A DNA stretch of 64,000 nt from Ailanthus altissimus (Eukaryota; Streptophyta; Magnoliopsida; Sapindales; Simaroubaceae), in the NCBI GenBank assembly GCA_946807835.1, contig OX327683.1:7631001-7695000 (forward strand), in the 5' to 3' direction. The notes beneath the pieces are model-generated. The model was not told the origin of the DNA, searched no databases, and saw only the letters and a list, made by a program, of their open reading frames with translations. Of the stretch, positions 11,831-24,939 are shown piece by piece (position 1 is the first letter of the stretch; the number at the start of each line of letters is the position of its first letter). A program made the position numbers and the translations under genes.

Positions 11831-12384
11831 GCGAAGAAGAAGGATGAATTTAAATATTAATATAAATATCAAAGACAATGTTATTTGAGCTCACGTCGGC
11901 ACAACACCCACCATCTTACGCGTCTATTTGACTTTTATCAGTCCGACTCTTTATAAAGGTGTAGAAATATCCAATACTCGAATTTGAGGTCACAAAATCT
12001 TTTAACAAAATTGCAATAAGCAAAAATCAAGAATCAATCGAGTTAAATCTACCAAGCATTCAACAAACAGCAAACATATATCATCTCGGAAGTGCATGAT
12101 TATTTAATATCTGTCACAAACACCTGAATGCATTTTATATGTCTAGTCAGTTCTATATTGGAAGACAGGCATCAAACTGGTTCGGATAGCAAGTAATCAA
12201 AGACCCACAAACAAAACAGCCGCAACTCAGTTACAAATCAAACCAGAAGTCTCATCCCAAATGAACTTTTTTAAGTCCAGCCAGCAGGCACCAGAACCTG
12301 ACCACCGATATTAAACTAAATCATCAACATTAATGAAGCAACAAAAGTTTCAAACGAGTTCATACATTTGACAAACAGCAGCCT
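11831..12384 (-). other. Probable GAMYB 3' UTR and downstream region
   Basis: No other coding sequence was seen between the GAMYB stop and the LINE relic. The GAMYB 3' UTR must lie here, but no polyadenylation site could be fixed by eye. Confidence 0.4.
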
Positions 12385-15300
12385 TCAGGGGAGTTCAGAC
12401 ATTTGACAGACCGGAGGCATATTATTCCATGCACAAGAATCAAACCCCCACGTCTGACTTGATGCAGAAGTTCCAGCTGATATCTGCTTATATTCACCGC
12501 CCAAATCATCACCAAGAAGAGTTGCTATGGCATCAGTCATGACTGTTTGGTCCTTAACATAGGCAGAACCCTGCTCAAGCCAATCAGAAGCTAGTAAAGC
12601 ATCAGGCTGACTAACATACAGGTTACTGGTCTCCTTTGCTCTATCCAGAGTCCATGTCTGGTCAACTGGTTCTGATTTCACCATGCATCCTACAGAAATA
12701 ATTAAATGCAAGTTGAGAAACAGTCACCCGACTATTTGACTTGTGCAACCCACTAATCACACAGGGAGACAATAAATAAATAAATGGTTTCAAACCAAGA
12801 AAATAAACAAAAATCTGAAACAGAAAATAGTTTATATTTGAGGAAAGTAATTTGGAATAAATCAAAATTTTTGAAGATTATTGAAATAGCTCCTATTCTC
12901 AAGTTTCTTTGATTTGGGGAGTTTGAAGATTTCACCTAAAGGTTGGTGCAAAAGTTCCTGGAGAACATTTCAGAGATAATCGAGATTCACTATTCATAAA
13001 CCAAAAAAGTACGATGCTTACCAACAAATGTCTCAATAGGTGCTTGTTCATCCAAGGAACTTCCACTGCCACTAAGGGGGGTGCACTCACTGAAGAGAGA
13101 GGTTGTGGAATGACCCAACGGAGAAAGGGTATCACCATAGTCTTCCCATTCTGTTTCACAGATATTCAGGGTGCTACTATCAGCTATATCAGCAGGAGTG
13201 GTTGAAGACGAATCTGAACTCTTGTCAGAGGAACGATTCTTTGCACAGCCCAGAGTCTTGGCCTCATGGAGTAAAGCATCAAGCAGGCCACTGTTACGTG
13301 GTGAAGGACAATCTGAATCAACTGTCCCAGTTGGCGGTGGAGACTGTATAAAAGCATCGACTGTCTCAAGTAAAGGTTGTGGGGAAGAGGATGGTCCCCA
13401 GCTAATTAAATCAGTTTCAGTATATTGGAGTGAAGGGAGCTCCAACTTCACAGCCCCTGTAGTGGGCTTAGAAGCAGAGATATTGCCATTTGAGAGGGTG
13501 TGGCTACCCTGTAATAACCCAAAAGAATCTGGGGTCTTGGGAGTAGGATCCGGACCAAGCAGAAAGGATATCCCAAAAGGTCGAACAATCTTATCATTGT
13601 GAAACTGGTCAAATGAGAACTCATTTTTTACCCTTCCACTGTAACCAGAGAACACCGGCATTGATTCTCGAAGACGCTTCTGGCGATGCACTGTTGGCGT
13701 CATGAAGCTACAATATTGAGAACCCAGACCCTTCATCAGCATGCTGCTTGCAGCAATATCAGGAAGTTCGGGGACATACGGTAAGACATTGTCACTGGTC
13801 TTTAGACTGTCAAATACAACATCAGGTATCTCAAAACTATTGGTCTGCAGAAGATCATGATGGCCTTTATCCCCACCATTAATTCCATTAATGTTCTGGC
13901 TTTGACTCTCCTGCAATGCTTGGAAAGACACTTCAGGAGGATAAAGAGGTAAACCAGCACGTTGACGTCTCTTAATTCGGGTATTCCAGTAATTTTTTAT
14001 CTCATTATCTGTACGACCAGGCAACTGAAAATAAAAAAAAGACAACATATTATATTAGACAAAGATATAAAAATCTAGAACATTCAACTTTACAGCACAA
14101 ATTTGTGGGTCATGACAATTGCCAAGAAGAGCTTCATTTAATCCCTTGGGATATATTATTTGTTGACATTAAGCATATGCTAACAAGCACCCTTTTTCAT
14201 GAGTTAATAACATCCCATAAATTCACCAATTATCAAGGCAAGTAAATACCAGTACCCATTTCAGATTTTCATCTCACATATACAACAAAATTCCAAGAGC
14301 AGTCAATAAACAATAAATGATTTGCTTAAAGTTCTTAACATTAGCATAGTCAACTACAGCCATAAATTTCATGTAACATTAATACATGTATCAATCAGAA
14401 CTCAAAAAAACTGTTATTATTGAAAATCTTTCCATTAAAGCCCCATGGAGCAGTCCAAGATAACAGAGATCATCTGCTCAATTTTGAAGCTTCCCAGCAC
14501 CAATGAGAACAAGCTTTTAATCTTGAAGCTTGTTACCCTTGCTATAGTGAGAGAATAAAAAATTTATTTCCTAGCATTTAGTTATTTCATTTTGTTCAAT
14601 TTTTATGAATATGCTGAGGAAGGTGGAAATACTCACAGAAAAAAAAGGGTAACTAGCAGAAGTGGTTAAGCCAACTCATGACCATCTCAGTTTGAAATTA
14701 TTATGAAGATTGCAATATTAACAATCCCAGTTTGAAGAGACATTCAAATGAACTACTGAACTGAAAGTACAAAAGAATCAAATTGTGGAAATTATTTCAT
14801 TCATAGAATTCTATAATCAATAAGTTTTAATATTTACACAATGAAAATAAAATTAAGAACAAATTTTCGTTACTGCAAAAGGTGTGAATAAAAATTATCA
14901 TGCACAAATAGTAACACTTCTAATATTTATAAAGATAATAATGAAAATAATAATTACATAACACGACATTCTTGTGATACTTTTGAGTGTGGCATTACAC
15001 TTAGTTCATGATACAACATTCTCATGCCAAACTCCTCAATATAACAATAAGAACTTGATTCTGACCTCTTAATTTCTAAAAGGAGTTTACCAAGATCTAT
15101 ATCCAATTCAATTCACCTCTAGTAGAATATAAATATTTCTGAATGGTTAGATCTATCCTGATTGGACTACTATACAATTGCTATATATTCTTCTGAAGAT
15201 TTTTTAAGTATAAAAGTTCAGCCCCCCAATGAAGAAAATTCTAAATCCGCCACCGACAGTCACAATATTGTAATCTTATTAGCTCTTATCAAAAAGACAA

Positions 15301-15970
15301 TTTCCAATTAACTAGTCATTGACTCATTCAACAGATAGAGATCTAAAAACATGGCTTTTCCCTAATACAAAAGAGAAATAAGTGGTTTTTATTTTCTATT
15401 AGAAACAAAAGGTTGATTCATACTAAAGAAATACACACAACATGACAATAACAAATTACCATACAGAAATTGAGCAAATGAAAGAAGAACAAGCCATAAT
15501 TTTTGTTGTTATAGTTAACTACAAAACGTAGAATTAATTTACCAAAAGCCTTTTCCACTTCAATTAATGTATCTATTTTCACCACATCCAAAAGATATAA
15601 ACTAAAAACTTACATGTGCAGCCATTCGTGCCCATTTGTTTCCCATTTTGGCATGGAGCTCAACAATCAGCTGTTCTTCTTCTTGAGTAAATGCCCCCTT
15701 CTTTAAGTTTGGCCTCAGGTGATTTGCCCATCTCAATCGACAGCTTTTGCCACACCGGAACAGCCCTGAGTTCTTCTGAACAGCATTCCAGTTCCCCTCC
15801 CCATGCTTCTTAACATAGTCAATCAAGATTGCATCTTCAGCAGATGTCCATGGTCCTTTCTTTAGTGTAATTCCCAGAGATATACCCCCTCCGCCTTCAT
15901 CAATTAATGGAGAATCACTCAGATCCTTAGAGAGCACTCTATCATTGCTCTCATTTGTGGCACAACTCAT
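12385..15970 (-). CDS. GAMYB: GAMYB-type R2R3-MYB transcription factor
   Basis: This is a nuclear DNA-binding activator. Family members (MYB33/MYB65/GAMYB) mediate gibberellin responses and anther/tapetum development. Coding exons are 15,614-15,970, 13,022-14,024 and 12,385-12,689, with GT/AG introns. They join to 1,665 nt, or 554 residues, the usual family length. The R2 repeat is about residues 37-88 and R3 about 89-140. The first intron falls inside R3 after RMAAH, and translation resumes at LPGRTDNEIKNYW, followed by the GAMYB linker RIKRRQRAGLPLYPPEV. The C-terminal half has family-typical stretches (DSFGLLQ, KLELPSLQY) and ends CQMSELP. The ATG at 15,968-15,970 gives MSCATNES, as in other GAMYBs. 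The frame is intact, and a miR159 site lies in exon 2. It is the only host gene here that looks functional. Confidence 0.96.
13424..13444 (-). promoter_or_regulatory. miR159 target site in GAMYB exon 2
   Basis: The transcript strand reads GGAGCTCCCTTCACTCCAA within this 21-nt interval, coding for the LELPSLQ segment. This is the conserved miR159 complementary site of GAMYB-like mRNAs. In the family, miR159 cleaves or represses the transcript here and restricts expression mainly to anthers and seeds. Cleavage itself is inferred. Confidence 0.92.
14025..15613 (-). other. Large GAMYB intron splitting the R3 repeat
   Basis: This 1.6-kb intron has a GTAAGT donor and a TTTTCAG acceptor. No nested gene or recognisable transposon was seen in it. 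Confidence 0.85.
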
Positions 15971-16035
15971 CTTTTGCCAGAATTACACTTATCCCTTGCC
16001 GGAGCCAAGCACCATTCAATCAGCAGGGTGAAGTC
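15971..16035 (-). other. GAMYB 5' UTR, exon segment next to the ATG
   Basis: The stretch before the ATG has an acceptor-like TTCAG at 16,036-16,040. The 5' UTR therefore probably continues across an intron. Confidence 0.6.
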
Positions 16036-16689
16036 CTGAAGCATAAAGTAGAAAAAGAAACTTAAAATACAAATTTTACCAACTCCCAAGGTTTTTTTTT
16101 TTTATTTTCCCAATATGCTCTCTCATTGAATTTGCAAACCACAAGCAAATTGAAATTGGCACTAAATAATAGGAAATATTCCTTCACACATTAATCTAGA
16201 AGCCCAAAGCATGACAACATAGATAAGTTAAAAAATAAATAAATAATTGGAAACCAAAGTAAGTGATAATCTCAAGAAAATTGTAGGCAGCCATTCAGAA
16301 AATTTGTATGTATACCAAGTAGAGAAGTGAGATAGTATAAGAAACAACTTAGACATGAGTAGCTAACAGTCAAAAGCACAGATCTCTCGAACCCAAATAG
16401 AGATACAGTGATTAAAATACCCATATTGAATTCAATTCTAATATCCAATATGCAAGCCAAAAAAAAAAACCAAAAAGACCCTCATAATTTTAAATTAAAG
16501 CAGAATTGATTTCTTTCTAACATTAATAATTATGCACATAATAAACTCAACAGTGAGCAAGAAAGCTAGTTAACAGCAAAATACGGAAAAATAAAAAGGA
16601 ACCCAAAAAATGGAAACTTAGTAGCTCAATAATCCAAAATCGTACAAAATCCAGTTAAAAAACAAAGAAAAAGAAAAAGGGAAATATAC

Positions 16690-16793
16690 CTGGATCAGAC
16701 AGAATTAATAGAATCCTAAAAGAAAACGGGCTCTTAACTCAGTTAAGGCGCCGGAATGAGCTAAGAGCTGAGATGAAGGTCAAAATGGAGCAC
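16690..16793 (-). other. Probable second GAMYB 5' UTR exon
   Basis: This 104-nt segment is less AT-rich than its surroundings. It has a TTTTCAG acceptor on one side and a GATCCAG|GTATAT donor on the other. Spliced leaders are usual for GAMYB genes. No coding potential was seen. Confidence 0.55.
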
Positions 16794-17049
16794 CTGAAAA
16801 CAATCAAATTACTCAGTAATCACAGCAAATCATATAGCTAAAAAAATTAGCCCCAAACAGAGCTAGGATTAATAATAGATACACAAACCCTAAATTATTT
16901 TCCAAATGGAGAGAAAAATCAAAGCTCAAAACTTTTAAGTATTTCTTGAACAAAAAAAAATGACCCAGAAAAGAAAAAAAAATCTTAGATCCAAATGAAG
17001 AGAAACCCTAGCCCAACAAGAGCAGAAAAGGAAAAATGACTGAGGAAGA

Positions 17050-17410
17050 AAATCAAGCTAAAAAAAAAATCTGACCGGAAATTGTAAATGAGTAGCGACA
17101 GGATCCGAGCATAGAAAGAGTAAAACATTGAGATCTGGAGAATAAAAGCTAGAAAGAGACAGTCGGAGTTGTTAAAAATATGAAAAACCAAAAAAAAAAA
17201 AAAGAGAGAGAGAGAGAAAGCGAGATTGATTTGATTGTAATCGAAGAGATGGCAGAATAAGAGACAAATCAGGATAGAAAAAGGGAGAGTGGGTACCAGC
17301 TTTTTTGTTTTTCAGAAACAAAATGCAGCTTTATTAATTTTGTTTTTATTTGTTTTTGAAGGGAAAGAATTCTCTACGACCAGCGACTCAAGAGGCATCT
17401 GTATCCGTAG
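17050..17410 (-). other. Probable first GAMYB 5' UTR exon region with CT tract
   Basis: On the transcript strand this region is pyrimidine-rich and contains a CT microsatellite (plus-strand GA run at 17,203-17,218), typical of plant leaders. Its start and donor are not certain. A GT follows ACAATTTCCG at about 17,077. Confidence 0.4.
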
Positions 17411-17440
17411 CATATTTTGTTAAGCCATGGATAATTTACT

Positions 17441-17457
17441 TTTTATATTTTTATTGG
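17441..17457 (-). promoter_or_regulatory. Candidate GAMYB core promoter (TATA and CCAAT)
   Basis: The minus strand has TATAAAA at 17,441-17,447, about 30-40 bases upstream of the leader-like sequence, with CCAAT at 17,453-17,457. Such motifs are common in AT-rich DNA. The gap between the TATA box and the start of the inverted-repeat element is only about 12 bases. Confidence 0.3.
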
Positions 17458-17458
17458 A

Positions 17459-18560
17459 GATTTTTTTTATATTTTTAGGTAATACTTTTTTTAATTATAA
17501 TTGTAGGAGTTAATTTTTTTATAGTTAAAAAATAAATATTTAAATAATTATGTCTTTTGAGTTATATTTTTTTCTCTTTTTTAAATATTTAAACTCTTTC
17601 TCTTTAAAAATTAAAAGTTTAAAATTTTTTGTATTTATTTTATAAATGAATCACATCGAAGTATAATGTAGTGAAATATAGAAAAAAAAATATAATGAAT
17701 TAAAAAGAAATAAAATAAATTAAAAGAAAACTCAACTCTAAAAAAATTTGAAAATTGAAATTCACGGACTTTGTCACGCCGTGCATTAAAGAAATACACT
17801 CATTGTGCTCGTCCTACAGAAACCTAAGTGCAAAATTTTTTTACTTTGTTTATTTATTTAAAAATTTTAAATATGAATACTTACATTTTAAAAAAAAAAT
17901 TTGTTAAATATTTAATTAATCTTGCATAATTTATCAATTAATTATTTTTAGTAAATTATTTAACTAATTGTTATTTATTTAAATAATATTTTAAATTAAA
18001 TTTATTTATACTTAAATTATTTAATTATTTTTATTTATTTATTTATTATAATTGCATTAAAAAGAAAAAATTATAAAAAATTAGTTGTTATTTATTATTT
18101 AATTACTAAATTAAAAGAAAGTAAAGGAATTAGTAAATTAAAATAAATTAAATTAATTAAAAAAAATGAAATGGCTATATCCATACCCTTATTCACCCAC
18201 CCGCAAATGAGGCTCGTGAATCTCAATTCTCAAATTTTCTTGAGTTGAGTTTTTTATTTTTTCAATTCACCCTATTTCTTTTAAATTCATTATATTTCTT
18301 TTAGATTCACCTTATTTCTTAAACATTTCATCACATTATACTTCACATGCTTATTCATTTACAAAACAAACATAAAATCTTTTAAACTTTCAAATTTTTT
18401 AGAGAGATAGTTTAAACGTTAGGAAGAGAAAAAAAAAATATAATTCAATGGCATAATTGTTCAACTATCTATTTCTTAACTATAATAGATTAACTTTTAC
18501 ATTTATAGCTAAAAATAATATTACTTAAAATATGGGTCATTTATAAAAAAAATTTCAATT
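17459..18560. mobile_element. Element with about 330-bp terminal inverted repeats
   Basis: Positions 17,459-17,770 are an imperfect inverted copy of 18,205-18,560. Matching words include gtccgtgaatttcaatt (reverse strand of the left arm) against gctcgtgaatctcaatt, and gagttgagtttt in both. The roughly 430-bp middle is very AT-rich and non-coding. Long inverted repeats without coding sequence suggest a non-autonomous Mutator-like or fold-back DNA transposon. No convincing target-site duplication was found. Confidence 0.65.
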
Positions 18561-18599
18561 TTATATGAGTTAAAATTTTCTAAGCAACCACAAATGTCT

Positions 18600-19300
18600 T
18601 TAATAATAATACCAAGTTCAAATGTCACATGAGATTTAGATAACAAATTATTTATAGCAGCTGCAACATTCAACTCAATCTCTACAAAAGAGTATCCTTG
18701 ATGCTAAATTACTAATAATCCTTTTAAAATGGCTATAGCTTCTGCAACTAGTACCGTGTAAAGAACATGCACCTTTTTAGCATCATCAAATACTACTTCT
18801 TCATTGGATTACGTGCAACAAACCCAATACTTCTTTTATATTTCATTATCCAAAGCCACATTCGAGTTTAATTTAACTATATCATGACTCATTGGTATTC
18901 ATTTGACTATTTTGTCTGTTCCAGTAACTCGTAAATGGTCTTAGGTAGCTTTGAACTCAGCTAAATAATCCCTCACCCAAGCCATAATGGTTCCATTACC
19001 GTATTCCGCTTTGGCATGAAGTGTTAGGTTTCGCATATACCAAACCCCACACAAGATAACATGAAAGCGATCTAAATCATCCCCCAACCAACGAGTGCAT
19101 ATAGGAAATAAGGAATTCACAAATAGTCATTTGATGTGAGAAAAAAAAATTGAGTTCATAAAGTCACATGACTACCTTATTGATTTGAAAAACCTACAGA
19201 GCCACAACACATGAATTGTATTCTCTACTTCACAACTTCACTTTGGACATGTCTCTTTATCGGAACATGGTGGTATTTTAAATTGAATTTGTTGGAATCT
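18600..19300 (-). pseudogene. LINE zinc-binding segment and RNase H-like domain
   Basis: The minus strand gives TCPKCSCEVENTIHVLWLC, a zf-RVT-like Cys/His stretch. It is followed by GVWYMRNL and AWVRDYLAEFKAT, then VKLNSNVALDNE, the start of an RVT_3 RNase H-like domain. Multiple stops interrupt it. Confidence 0.65.
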
Positions 19301-20299
19301 AATTATGTAAAGCATATCATAGGAACATCTTTACCTTTGGCAATACTCTTAGTTTCAGTAATTTTTGCCACCATGCATGTACCTCAGATTGATAAGAACT
19401 ACTAACTATACCTCGGAGATGGACAGCAAGCCAGTAGTCACTTTTAACTAAGTATTGGCCAAGTCTATTAAAATTCCACATTAAGTTATCCTTTTGGTTT
19501 AGACTTTGTTAAGAAAAATGGAAGCTTAAAATTGCTTACATCTCCTCTTCTGTAAAACAGTTTTAAATAAGCTCCTTATTTCATTCTTCTGTGGCTATAA
19601 TAAGTGTTAATACAATAGTATGTTTTGGAAGCTTACAAAGATATAATAGTTTGAAGGAGAGAGGTTGAGAAGTCTATCTATCATAGTAATAGACACAGTA
19701 GTATTGTCCCTAACTCTCTATCTAGAGCCTTGCACAAGTAGTTCACATCTCTAAAGAATATTTTTTCATATAAAAGAAGTGGTGAATTTTTGTTTTGCCT
19801 ATAAAAAAGACAAATTTGCGAAATAAAAACCTTGAAGGACTTACATCATAAGAGAGTCCAAATTGTTCATAATTCACCATCCTTGCTTAGTAAGCATGAC
19901 TTTATTAAAAATGAATGGATTTCTAAACCCCAAACCCCCACTCTTCTTATTTTGCATAAATTCTTCCATGTACACCAATATAATTTCCTTTGCTCTTCAT
20001 TCCCTCTACAAAAATCTTGCACCTGCTTTGTGCAAATCATGAATTAGAGATGCCGGGAGGCGAAATAGGTTCATTGCATAGGTAGAGATAACTTAAATAA
20101 TAACTTTAATTAAGATCTCACAACTTACCAATGAGAAAAGTTTAGCTTTTCATCTCTTTGATTTACTTCATATCCTATCTCTGAGTAATGCAAAGAGATT
20201 CTTTTTGCTTCTACCATAGATATTCGACAACTTGAGATAATTCTCAAGATAAACTACCTTTTGAACTCTAAGATATCCAACAACATCCCCTACCATATT

Positions 20300-21300
20300 A
20301 TCCGGAACCCTTGACCCAAAATAAATTGTAGATTTATCAAAGTTCACCTACTAGCCCGGGGCTTTTGCTTACTGATCCAGAATCCTCTTAATTGTTTGGC
20401 AATTTGTCAAAATAGCTTTTGAAAAAAAAAGGCTATTATCTGCAAAGAATAGGTAAGAGATAAAGGGGCCCTACTTACTACACTGCACTCCGTTGAAATT
20501 GCCTTTTAAGTTCTACCTTCCTAAAAAGAGAAAATAACTCTTCGACACACATAATGAATAAATACGAAGATGATGGGTCACCTTGGCACAATCTGCATTA
20601 AAGGTTTAGGGAACCACACTACTCACCATTAATAAATATTGAATAAGAGAAAAAAGTTACATGTTCTTTTGGCACCATTGCTCCGAGAAGCTGAATTTCC
20701 TCATAATGGCTTTCAAGAAAACCCACCTAACTTGATCATATGCTTTTGACATATCAAATTTCAAACTCAAATGACCTTCAGCTGATTTTCTTTGGTGCTT
20801 AAGGAAGTAGATACATTCGAACCTTATAATTATGTTATCATTGATTAGACGCCTGAGAATAAAAGCGCTCTGTGATTCTGAAATAATTTCCCCAAGAACG
20901 TAGTTTGGCCTATTGGTAATAGCCTTTGATATAATTTTATATATCATATTGCAAAGACTAATTAGTTTGTAGTCAACTAGATAAGTTAAGGCTTCACATT
21001 TCAGAATTAAAGTGATTAAGGTTTCATTAAGCATTGCGAGGCCTATATCCCTATTAAGAAACTCCAAACAACACCCCATGCACCTTCCCCTATTGTATCC
21101 CAATATCTTTGGAAAAATAAAGCTGGCATTCCATCTTTTTCCGATGCCTTTTTAGGATACATCTAAAATAAAGCATTATGAAATTCTTCTTTAGTGAATG
21201 AAACATCAAGAGATCGTGTACTTACCTCTGAAAGATGCAAATCCACACTTCTAACACTATATTGACATCTTGTTCTGACATCTTGTTCCAAAGGCTGAAA
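20300..21300 (-). pseudogene. LINE reverse transcriptase
   Basis: A 148-residue open stretch at 20,657-21,103 contains hallmark non-LTR reverse transcriptase blocks: LNETLITLI, ISLCNMIYKIISKAI, ISESQSAFI, and LSLKFDMSKAYDQV with the first catalytic Asp. Further on, at about 20,430-20,460, the catalytic FADD block reads FADNSLFF, so the second Asp is lost. It is inactive. Confidence 0.85.
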
Positions 21301-21949
21301 AGATATAAGAATATGATTAAAATGATTAATAAGAATTGGCAATAGCTGATGTCACTCATGCTGTGATTAGTTATTATCGCTTTCATCAATTAGAAGCTTT
21401 CATATGGAAATATTTTGAATTATAATCCCTGCTCTTTAACTATGAAACTCAAGCCATTTGCCACTAGTTAATTTTATATTTATACATCAATACCTTAAGT
21501 TTCTTCTTCATTTTATAAATTTCTGCTCAAGCTAAGCCAGATATGTGTTGATTAAGAGAAGACAAAATCTTTCAAGTATGACTAATATCATTAAATAATC
21601 TCTTGTAGCACTGTTTGTTCCATTATTGTAGCTTGGCTTCAACCTTAGCCAAATTAGCCTAAACTGCAGAGAGATTGTTACCCATATTACACCACCCTTT
21701 CTTAATAATTTCCTCATACTTATCATCATTTACCCATGCCTCTTTGAAGTGAAATTGCTTATGAAATTTTGCATGTGATCCAGAATTATTTAAGTTTGAG
21801 ACAACATTTACCTTTATTAATAATTATTTGTGATTGGAGCCTTAGAAATTCAAATGATAAATCTGGGAGCGTGAGAAAAGCTCATCCGACTCTAAAGTAC
21901 GAACCATTCTATCTAGCTGTTCTTGAATAAAATCTCATTCCTTCTGACC

Positions 21950-22500
21950 ATTACACTAAGTAAACATTAGCCCTATAAAACAAAATCCATATATCCATAA
22001 TTATTTAGGACCTTTCAAAAGTTATCAAGTAAGTAATTTGGTATTTGGACACTCCCATCTTCTTCATATAAGGTAAAATTTCATTAAAATGCCCTCGACA
22101 TAACCATGGTCGTGAAGAAAAAGTGCTTAACTGCAATAGAAGTGTCTATGTATAAATTTTTTGTGACGTCTTAGGATAGTCATAAAGCTTGTCAATCACC
22201 AAAACTTTCCTTGATGAGACTCAATCCAAATATCAATATGAAATCTTGAGAAATATAATCCCTGAACAGCAACACTCTCTAACCAAAGTAAAGCTAGGCC
22301 ACCATTGCACTCACTTTCTCCATAACGAATTTACCTACAAACTGAAGGTGAACTCTTTTTTATTTGATTTTTGTAGGCAAGTATTTCATTTAGAAATATC
22401 AAATTAGAGAAATTCTCCTATACCTTTTTGCACATGACTTGGAATGTTTGGGTATTACCCAATCCTTGAACATTCTGGTATAATATTTTAATAGTAATCG
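21950..22500 (-). pseudogene. LINE apurinic-type endonuclease relic
   Basis: NVQGLGNTQTF near 22,440-22,490 matches the start of plant L1 endonucleases (WNCQGLG). SRPWLCRGHFNEI near 22,080-22,115 matches the PWLCIGDFNEI block, with the conserved Asp replaced by His. Stops lie between them. Confidence 0.7.
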
Positions 22501-22888
22501 GTAGCCTTGCACTTCAGTAGATGCCATCCTTGAAAGAGAATGAAAAACATCGCCATTAGTATTGCCCATATTTTCATTCCCACTTTATTTCTCAATAGTT
22601 TAACTATCATCCACAAAATCAAACTCTATAACCCTCTTTCCCCGCTCCTATCCATAGCCTCTTTTCTCATTAATCTCATACAACAAAGAGTTTTTGTTCT
22701 TTCTTTTTGAGAACTTCTACATAGAGATAGCTAGTGCAAGCATAGAGAAAAGTTTTTTGGGACTCCTATAAAGACTCTTTTGCAACCCCTTTTGTTTCTT
22801 AGGACTTGTTCATGATTTTGACCCATTTCTCATTGATTTACCACTAGCATGTACAGGAAGCATATACGAGGTCTGAAATTTAAATGAG

Positions 22889-24374
22889 TGATGCGATATT
22901 TCTATATCATAAATTAAGTACAAGTATACACTATCGTATCCAAGTAATAAAGAGACTAATTAGTCGAATGTCGAACCCACAGGGATAATTTCTTCTTATT
23001 AACCAATTACTAAAATTATGTCTTCCTAATAATTATTCAGAAAAATAAAAATCTAAGAATGCATGTAGAAAATATAAAAGTAAAAACACAATGCAAAGAG
23101 AATAGGAAGATAGCAATGTAGAGAAAACCTAGGATTAATATTATCCCTCAATATGTTTCTAATGATTAATCATCTAATATTTAACTCACTTAGTCTTTAT
23201 TATTGATCAAGACACTAATATATTCACAAGCCTCTTCCAAGGTCGTGCAAGTATACCTTAATTTACCAAATACCTATATTCTTATGGTACTTGTAATAAA
23301 TTAAGATTCATTAAGATTAGGTCTTATTGATCATACATGCCAATTAGGTATATTCCTATCCTAAATTGAAACTTACATATGCAACATTGAATGTTACTCT
23401 ACAATCATGCATCAAATTACCTTGGTCTAAATATTATGATTTCTCTTTCGAGTTTATCAATAATATTACCAATTCATTCACCATATATTGGCCAGATATA
23501 TTGAAGCATTAAACACAAGTAATTTAAATAATAAAGGACTAAGTTTATTAAATACTAAAAGATATGGCAATTTAAGTGCACATATTGAGTTCAAATATTA
23601 ACCTTAGAAAATAAGTTAGCTCATGGCTACAAGAGAACAGCAGTAAAAATAATTATAAATCATGATACAATTATTAGCAAACCGATATAGACGTCGAATT
23701 GCTCTTAATTGCGCTGCCTAGGAACTCTTGATGCCGAAGAACGTCTTGTATCTCTCTCTAAAGTTGCTTCAATTAAGCTCCTATTGCTTTTCAAGACTCG
23801 TGCTCTGTATTCTTGGTGCTCTTGGGTCGTCTTGGATTGATTCTTGAAGGTTGGGAACGAGTGACTTTTTATACGGATTGATATGAGCTTGAAAATCTCA
23901 ATTCTCGTCGGACTAGGACTCGTACTACCGCTAGCGCTATGCATCTGTCGGTGGGGCGACGCGTGAAAAAGCTATTACCACATGAAGCGGTGGGATCTTG
24001 GCGCTGGGGCGCTGCATGAAAACGGCTTCACTGCTGGCGCGGTATGTTGATAGCGCTGGGGCGATGGAGCGTCGCTGGCGCAGTGACTCTTCGGTGCTGG
24101 GGCGCTAGACGCGACTTAAGCAGGTCGTTTTTCTTATTTCGATCACTATTTCAGCACTAGGGCGAAAATACTTGTGGCGCGGGGGCGCTGGACTCCTAAT
24201 TTGAAAACTTTGCATTTTAGTCCCTGTTTTCGCTCCTTTTGCGTTCTTTCTTTAAATTTCATTCAAGTCCCTATAAATAACAATAATGCACATAAATAGC
24301 CATCTATTCTCATAAAACCATAAAATATCAATAATAAAAACATGAAAAAATATGTGACAAATTTGCCCTTATCA
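22889..24374 (-). mobile_element. Solo LTR of a Ty3/gypsy-like element, 5-bp TSD
   Basis: The segment starts TGATGCG and ends CTTATCA, and is flanked on both sides by ATGAG (22,884-22,888 and 24,375-24,379). The words gtcgaacccacagggataa are typical of Tat/Athila-type LTRs. A minus-strand TATAAAAA at 23,866-23,873 suggests minus orientation. There is no internal region, so it arose by LTR-LTR recombination. Confidence 0.85.
23935..24195. repeat. GC-rich degenerate minisatellite in the solo LTR
   Basis: Variants of GCGCTGGGGCGCT and CTGGCGC recur at irregular spacing (for example near 24,000, 24,050, 24,100 and 24,180). This is an island of high GC in otherwise AT-rich DNA. Confidence 0.6.
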
Positions 24375-24939
24375 ATGAGTTATTGAGTTGAATATTTGAA
24401 AGGGGATTTTCTACTGCCATTAACCCTATTTATGTCATCTTAGCCATATTACACTCTCCTTCTACTGCATTGGGGGTTGGGGGGGTACCAAAGGATACCT
24501 TAACAAACAAATTAGGGTTAGGGTTATGGTTATGATTGCCAACTTGCAGTCTTGGTAGCCAAGCCCTACTGCCATTAACCTTCGCTTCTGAAACCAGCCT
24601 ATTACCACAATCTGCATCATTGTAAGACACCAAATTAAAAATGCAACACTAATCCCCAAAACAATATTCTTAGTCTCTGAACCTATTCTCTCCAGCCGAT
24701 GATTGAGAGTATCTTGACTATGACTTGAATCCTATGACACTTCAATAGTAGCTACTAATTCCTCTATCTTCCTGCCGTAGCACGTTTAAGACATCCTTAA
24801 CTATAAAATTATCCTCCAATTCTTCTATACTATGGATAAAAAGCCCTCGTAGCCTTTTTATATGTATTTTTGTTGGCCAGTTAGAAAATCCCTTTCATCT
24901 TTTGTATACTCCTTGATCAAATTAAAACAATGACTTAAC

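Noticed and set aside
13014..13602. Plus-strand open frames of up to 143 codons
   Set aside because: They are antisense to GAMYB exon 2. Splice sites, family similarity and the miR159 site all support the minus strand.
23705..24660. Minus-strand open frames around 23,705-23,944 and 24,430-24,660
   Set aside because: The first lies in the solo LTR and has no similarity to anything known. The second is low-complexity (HNHNPNPN) and sits in the decayed LINE 5' region.
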